From NCBI RefSeq assembly GCF_017356035.1, contig NZ_JAFIQX010000002.1:496001-560000 (forward strand): DNA of 64,000 nt. Direction: 5' to 3'. This DNA is from Longitalea luteola. Its GTDB lineage: Bacteria; Bacteroidota; Bacteroidia; Chitinophagales; Chitinophagaceae. Under the pieces are notes generated by a model. That model searched no databases, had not been told where the DNA came from, and saw nothing but the letters and a program-made list of their open reading frames with translations. Position numbers and translations under genes: made by a program. Shown one piece after another: positions 26,046 through 35,639 of this stretch; position 1 is the first letter of the stretch; each line of letters opens with the position of its first letter.

Positions 26046-27041
26046 TGTACCTGTTTGTTGCAACATGTCAGCACGATCTAACAACGATGCCACCGCGGTG
26101 ATCATCGTGCACACCTGGTAATAAAAGCTTTTATTCACTTTGTCGAAAGTATCGCCCGGGCGATGGTAATCGGCATGGTCTTCCACGCCAAAATACAAGT
26201 AGGGAATTTGATTTTGATGAAACGGAAAATGGTCCGACTGGTTCGTCCAGTCATGGATACCGGTTTTTTCACCATCATGGCCAAATAGAATATGCACAGG
26301 GGTGTATACCTGAACACTATCAACATACTTTTTTAAAAAGGGATAATGTTTGGTGCCGGAAGCGTAGATCTCGTTGCTGTCGTTGCGGCTTACCATATCC
26401 ATATTCACATTTGCAATTATAGCCGATAACGGGATGGGCGCATGGGAAACAAAATATTTTGAACCAAGTAATCCTTTTTCTTCTGCATCGAATGCCACGA
26501 AAAGTATCGAGTGTTTTGGTGGATGTTCTTTGAAATAGCGGGCCATGGCCAGCAGGGCAGCGGTACCCGATGCATTATCATCTGCGCCGTAATAAATATC
26601 GCCACTACGGGTACCCAGGTGATCATAATGCGCTGTAATGACTATATAATTGTTTTTATACTGATCTCCTTTTATAACCCCTATAATATTGGTTCCCTGG
26701 TTACTGCTGTCATTACCTATTGGAAAGGTTTGCAGGTAGGAATCACCGGCCTTGCCTAGCTGAAGCGAGTCAAAGATCTTTACAATGTATTCACGCGCCA
26801 GCTGGTTGCCGGGTGTTCCTGTTTCCCGGCCGGCCATGTCGGCAGAAGATAAATAAGCGAGGTGATTGATGAGACTGCTGCTGTCAATATTGATAAGCGC
26901 GTTGGTAGTAGCTGTTTTCTTTTTCCTGTTCTCCCCCTCGGCCGGGCAGCCGGTCAATGCAATAGTTCCCGCAACTATTGCCAAACAGATAATGGCTGCC
27001 ATGGTTAATTTTTTAACACAGGACATGAAAACGTGTAGCAT
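26037..27041 (-). CDS. M28-family zinc aminopeptidase lipoprotein
   Basis: A 334-residue protein with a lipoprotein signal (ALTGC-P, Cys32). The peptidase domain follows, with the two-zinc ligand set AHYDHLG, YGADDNASG, DAEEKG, NMDM and EDHADYH. It removes N-terminal residues from peptides in the envelope. Either ATG (residue 1 or 6) could start it. The PA domain of larger relatives is absent. Its stop codon lies inside the word-repeat patch shared with the convergent peroxidase gene. Confidence 0.9.
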   Translation of the reverse strand: MLHVFMSCVKKLTMAAIICLAIVAGTIALTGCPAEGENRKKKTATTNALINIDSSSLINHLAYLSSADMAGRETGTPGNQLAREYIVKIFDSLQLGKAGDSYLQTFPIGNDSSNQGTNIIGVIKGDQYKNNYIVITAHYDHLGTRSGDIYYGADDNASGTAALLAMARYFKEHPPKHSILFVAFDAEEKGLLGSKYFVSHAPIPLSAIIANVNMDMVSRNDSNEIYASGTKHYPFLKKYVDSVQVYTPVHILFGHDGEKTGIHDWTNQSDHFPFHQNQIPYLYFGVEDHADYHRPGDTFDKVNKSFYYQVCTMITAVASLLDRADMLQQTGTGQ

Positions 27042-27067
27042 ATATGCTGAATTAAATAGACCGTTGC

Positions 27068-28108
27068 TTAACAGGCGCAGGCAGGTAACTGGTCTTCCGA
27101 CAATGGTATAACCTGTCTTTCCAATGTGATGCCGGTAAATTTCTCTTTCACCTCGTTCAGGATCTCATCAACTTCCTGTAAGGTTTTCACAGTTACCAGC
27201 CGGGTACGGTATTCTTTAACGTGGGATAGTCCTTTCAGGTAATTGGCATAATGGCGGCGCATTTCAAGAATGCCCAGCACCTCACCTTTCCATTCAACCG
27301 ATTTATGGGCATGGGTACGGCAAACTTCCACGCGTTCTTCTACAGTAGGGAGTGGCAACATGGTGCCCGTTTGTAAATAATGTTTGATCTCCCGGAAGAT
27401 CCAGGGATAACCGATCGCGGCTCGACCGATCATAACACCATCTACACCATAGCGGTTCTTATATTCCAGCGCTTTTTGCGGGGAATCGATATCGCCATTC
27501 CCAAATATGGGTATCTTAATGCGGGGATTGTTCTTTACCGCAGCAATGAGGGTCCAATCGGCTTCTCCTTTGTACAACTGCGCACGGGTGCGGCCATGAA
27601 TCGTGAGGGCTTTAATACCTACATCCTGCAGGCGCTCAGCCACTTCCTGGATGTTCTTGCTGTTATCGTCCCAGCCGAGGCGGGTTTTTACCGTAACCGG
27701 CAGCGAAGTTGATTTCACCACAGCGGCCGTTAACCGCACCATGGCATCAACATCTTTGAGAACGGCAGCACCGGCGCCCTTGCTAACCACTTTTTTTACG
27801 GGGCAGCCGAAATTAATATCCACCAGATCGGGTTGAACGGTATCTACGATCCTGGCACTCAGGGCCATAGCTTCTTCGTCGCCACCAAAGATCTGAATAC
27901 CAAAGGGACGTTCAAATTCGTTAAAGTCGAGCTTTTGTTTGCTTTTGATAGCATCGCGGATCAATCCTTCGCTGGAAATGAATTCGCTGTACATCAGATC
28001 GGCCCCATTCTGTTTACAAACGAAACGGAATGGCGGGTCGCTAACATCCTCCATTGGTGCCAGAAGCAGTGGGAAATCAGGGAGCAATATGTTAGCAATT
28101 TGAACCAT
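27068..28108 (-). CDS. dusB: tRNA-dihydrouridine synthase (DusB type)
   Basis: A 346-residue flavoenzyme that reduces uridine to dihydrouridine in tRNA. A TIM-barrel begins LLAPMEDVSDPPFR. The catalytic cysteine is C102 (NFGCPVKKV), and HGRTRAQLYKG and GNGDI bind FMN and substrate. The C-terminal helical domain ends CAC. The ATG at 28108 replaces an in-frame TTG two codons upstream. The gene is 26 bases upstream of the M28 peptidase on the same strand, so co-transcription is likely. Confidence 0.92.
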   Translation of the reverse strand: MVQIANILLPDFPLLLAPMEDVSDPPFRFVCKQNGADLMYSEFISSEGLIRDAIKSKQKLDFNEFERPFGIQIFGGDEEAMALSARIVDTVQPDLVDINFGCPVKKVVSKGAGAAVLKDVDAMVRLTAAVVKSTSLPVTVKTRLGWDDNSKNIQEVAERLQDVGIKALTIHGRTRAQLYKGEADWTLIAAVKNNPRIKIPIFGNGDIDSPQKALEYKNRYGVDGVMIGRAAIGYPWIFREIKHYLQTGTMLPLPTVEERVEVCRTHAHKSVEWKGEVLGILEMRRHYANYLKGLSHVKEYRTRLVTVKTLQEVDEILNEVKEKFTGITLERQVIPLSEDQLPACAC

Positions 28109-28290
28109 GATCAATTATGTTAATTCGGTGTCTGTTATACCAGACTGATTTATAATTTAAAACTAAAACACAACGTTGATAATACGCTATCTTAACCAAT
28201 GCGTTGCGCATCATTTATCCTTATCTTGCAACTTTTACAAGGATTTGCGCGGCAGCAAATTTACACACTAATCTTTGTTTATACCAGCCT

Positions 28291-29211
28291 ATGAGAGGTC
28301 ATTTACGTATAAAATCACCCCTGTCACAATTAGGGATATTCGTGGGGCTTTTTTGTTCGGCGTATCTTTTGATCGGGGTATTATCACTGGTCATATACAC
28401 GACCAATGGCATCAGCATCACCTCGCTCGATACGGTTAACTGGAAGGACCCTCATATCATGAGCGTTACCAAGTGGGTGCAGGCACTTTCTTCGATCCTG
28501 CTGTTCATACTACCCGCTTACTTATACGCAAGAATTACATTTACAGGGAATTATGGTTATTTTTTGGGTTTCAGGCGGGCTGAGAAAGCGAATATGTACA
28601 TATTGGCCGTCGTAGGCATTTTACTGGCCATGCCATTTGTATTCTGGTTGGGCAAGCTGAATGAAGCGATCCCTTTACCTGAAGCACTGACTAAAATGGA
28701 GCAGCAGGCTGCCCAGCAAATGGCTGCTTTTCTGAAGGTTAATAATACGCTTGATATCGTAGTGAATGTTTTTATCATTGCCTTATTGCCGGCCATTGGG
28801 GAAGAACTATGTTTCAGGGGCGCGCTGCAGCGGATTCTTATCCATGCCAGCCGCAATGCCTGGGTTGGAATTATTATAACAGCCATATTATTTTCATCGC
28901 TTCACCTGCAGTTCATGGGATTCCTGCCAAGGATGTTCCTGGGTATAGTGCTGGGCGCCTTTTACTGGTATAGCGGAAGTATTTATACAAGCATGATCGC
29001 CCATTTCGTTAATAATGCCGTACAGGTGATCGCGGCCTCCTATGCCCCGAAGTATATTGATAAAAATCCGGAAACACCAGTGCTGGCTGCTATTGCAAGT
29101 GGCATTGTCGTTTGGGCCATCCTTTGGTATTTTAACAAACAATCTACGGTTACCTATTCCAAAGAGTACAATACTGATGAGCTGACGCCTACCAATCAGT
29201 TCACGGCTTAA
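28291..29211 (+). CDS. CPBP-family intramembrane metalloprotease
   Basis: A 306-residue membrane protein with about eight hydrophobic segments. The CPBP/Abi motifs are complete: E171-E172-x3-R176, FxxxH with F201 and H205, and H238 with N241. These glutamate/histidine proteases act inside the membrane. The ATG at 28291 is chosen over the longer frame at 28204 because the preceding codons do not look like a signal or membrane start. It lies 19 bases before cdsA and may belong to the same operon. Confidence 0.88.
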   Translation: MRGHLRIKSPLSQLGIFVGLFCSAYLLIGVLSLVIYTTNGISITSLDTVNWKDPHIMSVTKWVQALSSILLFILPAYLYARITFTGNYGYFLGFRRAEKANMYILAVVGILLAMPFVFWLGKLNEAIPLPEALTKMEQQAAQQMAAFLKVNNTLDIVVNVFIIALLPAIGEELCFRGALQRILIHASRNAWVGIIITAILFSSLHLQFMGFLPRMFLGIVLGAFYWYSGSIYTSMIAHFVNNAVQVIAASYAPKYIDKNPETPVLAAIASGIVVWAILWYFNKQSTVTYSKEYNTDELTPTNQFTA

Positions 29212-29230
29212 AAACTATTTGCTTTCGCCT

Positions 29231-30127
29231 ATGGCGCTCAATGTAAAAACATTAAAGACCAGGTCGCTTACTGCGGTGGTATTTGTTGTAGTGATGCTTG
29301 TTGGCTTACTATGGAACCACTGGAGCTTTTTTATACTATTCAGCATTATTCATTTTGGTTGCTGGACAGAATTCCAGAAACTGGTGGGATTAATTGATCC
29401 TGACTATACGACAATTACGCCTTTTCACAAATATGGCGTGAAATTGGCAGGCTGGTGCATCATGTTGTATTTCACCAATGACCGGTTTCAACTATTCGGA
29501 ATACCCTTGCATGAGATCGGCTGGTTCCTGGGTTTGTTGTTCATTTTCATTTTACCCATCATTGAATTGTTATTTGCGCGGGAAATAAAACCGAAGAACA
29601 TTGGTTATTCTGCCATAGGCCTGCTGTATATCTCTTTATCCTGGGGTTTAATGATGGACCTGCGAACCTCGTTCATCCCGCCGGATAAAGAAAATATTTT
29701 GTTGTCGCTCGACAACTGGGGGAAAGTGATCCCATGTGGCCTTATTTTCTCTATCTGGATCAACGATACCATGGCCTATATTGTAGGGTCATTGATAGGA
29801 AAAACGCCGTTTTCTTCCATTTCTCCCAAGAAAACCTGGGAAGGAACTGTTGGTGGTGCCATACTATGCGTTGTAGTGATTGCGTTACTGGGGTACTTTA
29901 TTCCGCCGGCCAATGGCTATTTTGTTATACACTGGATCGCCATTGCCGCTATTGCTGCTGTGGTGGGTACGGCAGGTGATCTGGCTGAAAGTAAATTGAA
30001 ACGGATGGCCAATGTAAAGGACAGTGGGCATATCATGCCGGGGCATGGCGGATTTTTAGACCGGTTTGATTCATTACTGTTAGCAATCCCATTTGTTTGG
30101 TTATATATTCAACTGGCACTCAAATGA
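29231..30127 (+). CDS. cdsA: phosphatidate cytidylyltransferase
   Basis: A 298-residue inner-membrane enzyme that makes CDP-diacylglycerol from phosphatidate and CTP. It has several membrane segments and the CDS signature DLAESKLKRMANVKDSGHIMPGHGGFLDRFDSL near the C-terminus, plus ISPKKTWEGTVGG. The ATG at 29231 is chosen over a TTG at 29219. Its stop overlaps the start of the next gene (ATGA). CdsA feeds phosphatidylserine synthesis, and psd downstream completes phosphatidylethanolamine, so the operon order is functional. Confidence 0.94.
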   Translation: MALNVKTLKTRSLTAVVFVVVMLVGLLWNHWSFFILFSIIHFGCWTEFQKLVGLIDPDYTTITPFHKYGVKLAGWCIMLYFTNDRFQLFGIPLHEIGWFLGLLFIFILPIIELLFAREIKPKNIGYSAIGLLYISLSWGLMMDLRTSFIPPDKENILLSLDNWGKVIPCGLIFSIWINDTMAYIVGSLIGKTPFSSISPKKTWEGTVGGAILCVVVIALLGYFIPPANGYFVIHWIAIAAIAAVVGTAGDLAESKLKRMANVKDSGHIMPGHGGFLDRFDSLLLAIPFVWLYIQLALK

Positions 30128-30756
30128 AACACCAACTACTGATCATTATCCTGTTAACTACATTATTAAGCTGTACCGCCTCGCCCGATGAAAAACCGGT
30201 ACCCCTGCTGGATTTTCATGCCGGCATGATCAGCAAGAAATTATACAAAGGCCATATCAAGGAGGGCAAACGATGGAAAGATAAACGGGGGGAGAATATT
30301 GTCATCCTTACCCAAACGGGCGTATACTGGTCGAGTGTGTACGATGCTACCCGGGGCGCACGATTGTATGCGTATCATTTTATTAAAACAGGCGATTCGT
30401 TTAAGGAAGTATGGAAGATCAGTGAAGTGGTGAATGAATGCGCCTGGGATGTACGGTGCAATTTTTTTAGTAATTCTTTAACCATTACCGATCTTGATAG
30501 CGATGATATTGCCGAGGTAGGCTTTGCACTGGCTAAAGGCTGTAAGTCCGAACCGGGTCCCGATGAAAAAAAGGTGGTTTTTTATGAAGGCAAGGACCTG
30601 TACCTCATACAGGGAACTACCACTGTAGTGAAAGGATCGCAAAAACTGGGCGGCGATAAAGAAGTGGAAAAAAAGTTTGCTGATGCGCCGGATGCCTTCC
30701 TGGAGTTTGCCAATAAACAGTGGAATAAATTTGGCGTTGCCGCTGCGGCCAAATAA
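30124..30756 (+). CDS. lipoprotein, probably of the M949_RS01915 surface-polysaccharide family
   Basis: A 210-residue lipoprotein with lipobox LLSC-T (Cys17). The core (about 60-160) reads ENIVILTQTGVYWS, LYAYHFIKTGDSFKEVWKI, a VNECAWDVRCNFF segment with two cysteines, and TITDLDSDDIAEVGF. This resembles the family that NCBI labels M949_RS01915 surface polysaccharide biosynthesis protein. That link is from memory and should be treated as tentative, and its molecular role is unknown. It overlaps cdsA by four bases, so it is translationally coupled. Confidence 0.65.
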   Translation: MKHQLLIIILLTTLLSCTASPDEKPVPLLDFHAGMISKKLYKGHIKEGKRWKDKRGENIVILTQTGVYWSSVYDATRGARLYAYHFIKTGDSFKEVWKISEVVNECAWDVRCNFFSNSLTITDLDSDDIAEVGFALAKGCKSEPGPDEKKVVFYEGKDLYLIQGTTTVVKGSQKLGGDKEVEKKFADAPDAFLEFANKQWNKFGVAAAAK

Positions 30757-30810
30757 AGAAATACCTTGATGCGATACTATTTTGTAATTTTAACCCCTTA
30801 AAATTTTTAA

Positions 30811-31467
30811 ATGACCATTCATAGAGAAGGCTACAGGAGTATATTGATCAGCGCGATATTGTTTGCTGTTATTAACCTGGCATCATTTTCTTTCATCAGC
30901 CCTTACCTGAGCTGGGTTAGCTGGCTGATCTTTATCGTTACGTTGGGTTTATTGTTGTTTATGATCTCTTTTTTCCGGGTTCCCCGCCGCAAGCTGATGC
31001 TGGGCAGCAACCTGATCATTGCGCCGGCCGATGGCAAGGTAGTGGTTATTGAAGAAGTGTATGACGAAGAGTATTTCAAGGATAAAAGATTGCAGGTGTC
31101 TATATTCATGAGTCCGGCCAACGTGCACCAAAACCGTAACCCCATTACCGGTGAAGTAGTATATAATCAATATCACAAAGGTAAATACCTGGTAGCCTGG
31201 CATCCGAAATCATCAACCGAAAATGAGCGTCACTCTGTGGTGATCCGTCATCCAAAGGGAGAAATCTTAGTAAAACAAATTGCCGGTGCATTGGCCAAAC
31301 GTATTGTAAACTACCTGAGCGTGGGGCAAAAAGTGGAGCAATGCGGTGAACTGGGTTTTATTAAATTCGGTAGCCGGGTAGATCTGTTATTACCCCTCAA
31401 TTCGAAGATCAATGTAAAGTTAAATGAGGTGGTGAAAGGTGGTGTAACCGTACTGGGCTCGTTATAA
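30811..31467 (+). CDS. psd: phosphatidylserine decarboxylase (short type)
   Basis: A 218-residue proenzyme that makes phosphatidylethanolamine. Two N-terminal membrane helices (about 12-54) come first. They are followed by APADGKVV (71-78), SPANVHQNR (101-109) and the self-cleavage site IKFGSR, where G187-S188 is cut and S188 becomes the pyruvoyl group. The length fits the short archaetidylserine-like class usual in Bacteroidota. It closes the CPBP-cdsA-lipoprotein-psd cluster and is followed by a strong terminator. Confidence 0.92.
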   Translation: MTIHREGYRSILISAILFAVINLASFSFISPYLSWVSWLIFIVTLGLLLFMISFFRVPRRKLMLGSNLIIAPADGKVVVIEEVYDEEYFKDKRLQVSIFMSPANVHQNRNPITGEVVYNQYHKGKYLVAWHPKSSTENERHSVVIRHPKGEILVKQIAGALAKRIVNYLSVGQKVEQCGELGFIKFGSRVDLLLPLNSKINVKLNEVVKGGVTVLGSL

Positions 31468-31497
31468 GAAGCGAATTGTCAAAACTCAAAATAAGTG

Positions 31498-31537
31498 AAG
31501 TGTGCCACAGTTTTTAAGCGTGGCACACTTTGTTTTT
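31498..31537 (+). terminator. terminator after psd
   Basis: A perfect 11-bp stem AAGTGTGCCAC / GTGGCACACTT with an 11-base loop, then TGTTTTT. It also serves the convergent minus-strand gene ending at 31536. Confidence 0.8.
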
Positions 31538-32231
31538 AAAATATATTCTGCAATTCTTTCAATGAATACACGGTATAAGTAGGTTGTATGGAAGGGGCAA
31601 TGTTCAAATGATTCATATACACCTGATCAATGCCCGCATTAATGGCTCCCTGGATGTCTGCTTCTATATTATCACCGATCATAATACTTGTTTCGGGTAA
31701 TGCATTTGTTTTTTCAAATGCATATTGAAATATTTCCTTGTTGGGTTTTATGAACGTACTTCCTTCCGAAGTGATCACTTCGCCGAAATAGCTGTCGATA
31801 CCGGCATTTTTTAATTTGAAATGCTGTACTTGTTCAAAACCGTTGGTGATCAGGTGCAGCTTGTATCCTTTATTCGTGAGGTAGGTTAGTATTTCAACCG
31901 TATGCGGGAACAGCGTCTTACGCGTAGGTAAAAGGTCTAGGAAACGTTTGGCCATATCCATGGCAAGGTTTTGATCGCCTATCTTAAAATCGAGCAGCGT
32001 CAGCCACATTCGCTTCCAGCGCAGGTCGTCTATTTTGATAAATCCTTTTCTGAACCGGTCCCACAGTTTTTCATTGTGCAAAAAATAGCCCTGGTAGAAC
32101 AATTCAAAACTATGAACGCCTTTCGATGCTAAATTATAGGAGAGATACAGATCTTCCAGGGTTTGGCGGCTATTGGTTTCGAAATCCCACAAGGTATGAT
32201 CGAGGTCAAAAAAGATATGCTGGTACTTCAT
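31536..32231 (-). CDS. YjjG-family HAD nucleotidase
   Basis: A 231-residue HAD-superfamily phosphatase. Motif 1 is FFDLDHTLW (D9, D11), motif 2 HLITNGF, motif 3 the Lys in STFIKPN, and motif 4 IGDNIEADIQGA. A helical cap (about 15-95) sits between motifs 1 and 2. YjjG-type enzymes remove phosphate from non-canonical pyrimidine nucleotides, a house-cleaning role. It is divergent from the SDR gene that starts about 60 bases away. Confidence 0.88.
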   Translation of the reverse strand: MKYQHIFFDLDHTLWDFETNSRQTLEDLYLSYNLASKGVHSFELFYQGYFLHNEKLWDRFRKGFIKIDDLRWKRMWLTLLDFKIGDQNLAMDMAKRFLDLLPTRKTLFPHTVEILTYLTNKGYKLHLITNGFEQVQHFKLKNAGIDSYFGEVITSEGSTFIKPNKEIFQYAFEKTNALPETSIMIGDNIEADIQGAINAGIDQVYMNHLNIAPSIQPTYTVYSLKELQNIF

Positions 32232-32290
32232 GACGCAAGTTACTAAGTATCGTGTTTTGCCCTGACCTGTTTTTAATTAATTTAGCAATT

Positions 32291-32992
32291 ATGAATGTTA
32301 TAATCACCGGTGCATCAAGAGGATTAGGCAAAGCTATTGCTCATCTATTTGCACAGAATGGCCATGACCTGGTGCTCACTTCCCGTAACGAAGTGGCTTT
32401 GTATAATGCTGTGCAGGAATTTATGACCCAATACCCTGCGATCAGGGTCAAAGCGAAAGCATTTGATCTTTCCATAAAAGAGCAGGCGCAGGATTTTGGC
32501 AAATGGATACTAAGCCTCGATCTGCCTGTAGACGTGCTGGTAAATAATGCTGGTTTATTCGACCCGGGAAGTGTATACAATGAGCCCGATGGTACCCTGG
32601 AGCACATGATGGCAGTAAACCTCTACAGCGCCTATCATGTAACCCGTTCGGTGATCGATCGGATGATCGCACAAAAAAGCGGTCACATCTTTAACATGTG
32701 CTCCATTGCTTCGTTGAAGGCTTATCCAAATGGTGGTGCTTACAGCATCAGCAAATATGCTCTGGCGGGTTTTTCAACCAATCTTCGGGAAGAAATGAAG
32801 CCGTTTGGTATTAAGGTCACGGCGGTTTATCCCGGCGCTGCCTACACTGATTCCTGGGAAGGCAGTGGTGTAAGTGCAAAACGTATAATGGAAGCCAATG
32901 ATATTGCGAAAATGGTGTATATGGCTGCACAGTTGTCGCCCCAGGCCTGTGTGGAAGAGATCATATTGCGGCCGCAACTGGGCGATCTTTAG
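32291..32992 (+). CDS. short-chain dehydrogenase/reductase
   Basis: A 233-residue classical SDR. The NAD(P) motif is TGASRGLG (6-13), NNAG follows the central strand, a Ser lies in NMCSIASLKAY, and YSISK is the catalytic Tyr/Lys pair. The Arg after TGASR suggests NADPH. The substrate is unknown. ATG 32291 is chosen over the frame start at 32252 because the Rossmann strand starts at once. A word-repeat patch begins at its stop codon. Confidence 0.9.
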   Translation: MNVIITGASRGLGKAIAHLFAQNGHDLVLTSRNEVALYNAVQEFMTQYPAIRVKAKAFDLSIKEQAQDFGKWILSLDLPVDVLVNNAGLFDPGSVYNEPDGTLEHMMAVNLYSAYHVTRSVIDRMIAQKSGHIFNMCSIASLKAYPNGGAYSISKYALAGFSTNLREEMKPFGIKVTAVYPGAAYTDSWEGSGVSAKRIMEANDIAKMVYMAAQLSPQACVEEIILRPQLGDL

Positions 32993-33190
32993 TCAGTAGA
33001 CAAAGGGCAATAGACCAAAGGCAACAAACAAAAGGCAATAGACAAACCGTAACAGGAGGAAAATATACAGACAATTGGCAACTAGCGATTTGTAATTGAC
33101 ATTCCCTGTTATATATTAAGGCAATGAGTTTATTCCTTTCTGTTGCCATTTAACCTTGCGTATTGCCTATTATCCATTGCCTGTTGGTTT
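32993..33190. repeat. word-repeat patch after the SDR gene
   Basis: It begins at the stop with CAGTAGACAAAGGGCAATAG, then AGGCAACAAACAAAAGGC. It ends with the inverted form TATTGCCTATTATCCATTGCC. ATTGCCTGTTGGTTTA at 33175-33190 is repeated exactly at about 49975-49990, more than 16 kb away. Confidence 0.7.
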
Positions 33191-33238
33191 AACGCTCCTT
33201 TAACGTCCGGATGCTGACCACCCTAAACCGGCAAAATT

Positions 33239-33246
33239 TATATTTG
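33239..33246 (+). promoter_or_regulatory. -7 box before batD
   Basis: TATATTTG matches TAnnTTTG. Transcription from here would start near 33252, upstream of the signal-peptide codons. Confidence 0.4.
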
Positions 33247-33284
33247 TTACTGTCATAATCATTGCTGATCCAAAAAGCGCAAGC

Positions 33285-35090
33285 ATCAGGAAATTTCTAC
33301 ATATCATTTTATGGGGGCTGTTTGGCTGCCTGGTTACCGGGCCATTAAAGGCGCAGGTAAAATTTTATACGCTACTCAGCGAGTCTACCATTTCCGTTCG
33401 CCAAACCTTCCAGGTGCAGTATATTGTCGAGGGAGCAAGCAACATCCGTCAGTTCAAGGTGCCGCGGTTCAAGGATTTTGAAGTGGCCGACGTTTTTGAT
33501 TACAATTCAGCGCGTTATGGCCAGGGGCTCTACACTTATTCAAAAATAATTGTGTTGTTGTCGACCCGCAAAGGAAAATTCACTATTCCTGGTGCTACCG
33601 CTATAATCGATGGGAAGCCAATGCATTCCAACGCTGTGAAGATCGCCGTTAAACCGGGCGTTCCCGGTATGCATAATATCGATCCTGATGATATTGATAC
33701 GGAAGAAGAATCTGTTTTGTATCCGGGCGATGATATAAAAGATAAAATAGAAAAGAATCTGTTCCTGCGGGTTGAGACCAGCAAAACCACCTGTTATGTT
33801 GGTGAACCATTAATGGTGGTTTATAAAGCATATTCGCGGTTGAATGCCAATTCGCAGGTAGTGAAACGGCCTTCACTAACCGGGTTCAGTGTAATGGAAA
33901 TGGTTGATGCCTATGATGGCCGGCCAGACATTGAAAGGCTGAACGGCCGTTCCTATTATACCAACCTGGTGCGTAAAGTGCAGTTGTTCCCTTTGCAGGA
34001 AGGTGTGTATACCCTTGACCCGGCTGAAATAGAAAGTGTTGTTCACTTTATAAAAACAGATGACCCGGCTGGTAAAAGAGACGGATCGCTGTTTAACCGC
34101 AACACCCGGCCGCTATTCCCTTCCGCCATCAATCACCGTACTATTTTACGTACAGAACCGAAGACCATAACCGTAAAACCATTACCTACGGCCAATCAAC
34201 CGGCTGATTTTGGCGGCGCCGTTGGACAGTTCACCCTCACAGTGAATGTTCCCGATGCTCCCATTCACCAGGGTGACCTGGTAAAAATACAGGTAGTTAT
34301 CAGCGGTAGTGGTAACCTGTCGTTGCTTACGCCGCCTGCCATTAAATGGCCGAAAGGAGTAGATACTGCAGAACCGGCCGTAAAGGAAAACGTCAATAAA
34401 TATGTTTTCCCATTAAGCGGTTCCAAAACGTTTGAATATTCATTTGCGGCGCCTGACACCGGCGATTACATCATTCCTGCTGTTCACCTGCCGTATTATG
34501 ATCCGGCTGACAATAAATATAAGACCGCAACCAGCGATTCGATTACGCTGCATGTTTTACCGGGACTGCAAAGAGCAGATACCGGCCTGGTGGCGCCCTC
34601 TCATCAAATTTCATCCATTAAGCCTCATTACTTCTGGTTTGCAGGCGTTGTGCTGGTTATTATAGCGAGCATAACCTACCAGGTTATTTCCTTGCGAAAG
34701 GCAAAGAAGAAAGCCATTGCCAAAGCAACGCCGCCGGCTCCTGTCGAGGAAGCACCATCGCCTGAAAAGATAATTTCTGAATTACTGACCGGGGCCCGAC
34801 AGGCTTTGCAAAACCATCAGCAACAGGCCTTTTATCGTGAAGTGCAGGACGCGCTCTGGAAGGTGGTGGCTACTAACTGGCAGGTATTGCCATCGCGGTT
34901 GAACAAGTACCATATTACGCAATTACTGAGGGAGAAACAGGTGCCGGCTGAAACCATCCGCCACTTTTCGGCAATCCTCGACGAATGTGAATGGGCATTG
35001 TATACACCGGGACAGTCGGTGAGCAGTATGGAAAGCCTGATGGGTAAAACGGAAGGCGTATTACTGCAACTACTTGAAATAAGAAGTTAG
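33285..35090 (+). CDS. BatD-family protein with no standard start codon
   Basis: About 601 residues. The Bat (aerotolerance) D family has beta-sandwich repeats (VKFYTLLSESTISVRQTFQVQYIVEG ... FTLTVNVPDAPIHQGDLVKIQVVISGSGNLSLLTPP), a membrane helix (HYFWFAGVVLVIIASITYQV) and a cytoplasmic C-terminal helical part. The signal peptide is encoded upstream of the first GTG (33414) as RKFLHIILWGLFGCLVTGPLKAQ. There is no ATG, GTG or TTG in this frame between the stop at 33201 and 33414. The ATC at 33285, just before RKFLH, is used as the likely site. ATT at 33261 is an alternative. No batA/B/C genes are nearby. Confidence 0.75.
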   Translation: MRKFLHIILWGLFGCLVTGPLKAQVKFYTLLSESTISVRQTFQVQYIVEGASNIRQFKVPRFKDFEVADVFDYNSARYGQGLYTYSKIIVLLSTRKGKFTIPGATAIIDGKPMHSNAVKIAVKPGVPGMHNIDPDDIDTEEESVLYPGDDIKDKIEKNLFLRVETSKTTCYVGEPLMVVYKAYSRLNANSQVVKRPSLTGFSVMEMVDAYDGRPDIERLNGRSYYTNLVRKVQLFPLQEGVYTLDPAEIESVVHFIKTDDPAGKRDGSLFNRNTRPLFPSAINHRTILRTEPKTITVKPLPTANQPADFGGAVGQFTLTVNVPDAPIHQGDLVKIQVVISGSGNLSLLTPPAIKWPKGVDTAEPAVKENVNKYVFPLSGSKTFEYSFAAPDTGDYIIPAVHLPYYDPADNKYKTATSDSITLHVLPGLQRADTGLVAPSHQISSIKPHYFWFAGVVLVIIASITYQVISLRKAKKKAIAKATPPAPVEEAPSPEKIISELLTGARQALQNHQQQAFYREVQDALWKVVATNWQVLPSRLNKYHITQLLREKQVPAETIRHFSAILDECEWALYTPGQSVSSMESLMGKTEGVLLQLLEIRS

Positions 35091-35639
35091 GGGTTTATCA
35101 TTTATAAATACATCTTCAATCACCGCGTTTCCTTTATAGATCTTTACCTGCACATAAGTTCTTGAAGTTGAATCCCTGGTTGCCTGCTGGTAGGCAAGCT
35201 CCGCTTTTGGCGCTTTATGCTCTTCCATATAATATTCATCGAACGGATAATCGATGTTTGCCAACGGCTCTTCATGATCAGTATTCAGGATCCAGTTCAC
35301 CTTTGCTTTTACATATGCTTCTTCTTTTGATGGTTCTATTAAGGAAACACTTTTTATTTTGGCAAAACCGGCGTTATCTACAGTTAACAGCACATAAACA
35401 GGTTGGTCGTGTTTTGTCGGGAATGTGCGATCTACTCTGGCTGCCCCTTCTTTAATATTCAGGGTAATGTACTTCCCGATAAATGGATTGTTTGGGTCTA
35501 CGGGTGCCGTCAGAAACCGGTAAATTTTTCCTTTTTTCAGTATTACTTCCCGCTCCCAGATCATTTGAGCAGGCACCAGCCATTGGGCAAGTGCAACAAT
35601 TATAAAAACCGGTAGTAATATTTTCAGGCTCCAGTTCAT
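35070..35639 (-). CDS. GDYXXLXY-domain membrane protein
   Basis: A 189-residue protein with one N-terminal membrane helix (about 5-24) and a periplasmic beta domain carrying FIGKYITLNI, the degenerate form of the GDYxxLxY motif. Its C-terminal 21 bases overlap the 3' end of batD on the other strand. Its start overlaps the preceding DUF2157 gene by four bases (ATGA), so the two form one unit. Genes of these two families occur together often, but the function is unknown. Confidence 0.8.
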   Translation of the reverse strand: MNWSLKILLPVFIIVALAQWLVPAQMIWEREVILKKGKIYRFLTAPVDPNNPFIGKYITLNIKEGAARVDRTFPTKHDQPVYVLLTVDNAGFAKIKSVSLIEPSKEEAYVKAKVNWILNTDHEEPLANIDYPFDEYYMEEHKAPKAELAYQQATRDSTSRTYVQVKIYKGNAVIEDVFINDKPLTSYFK

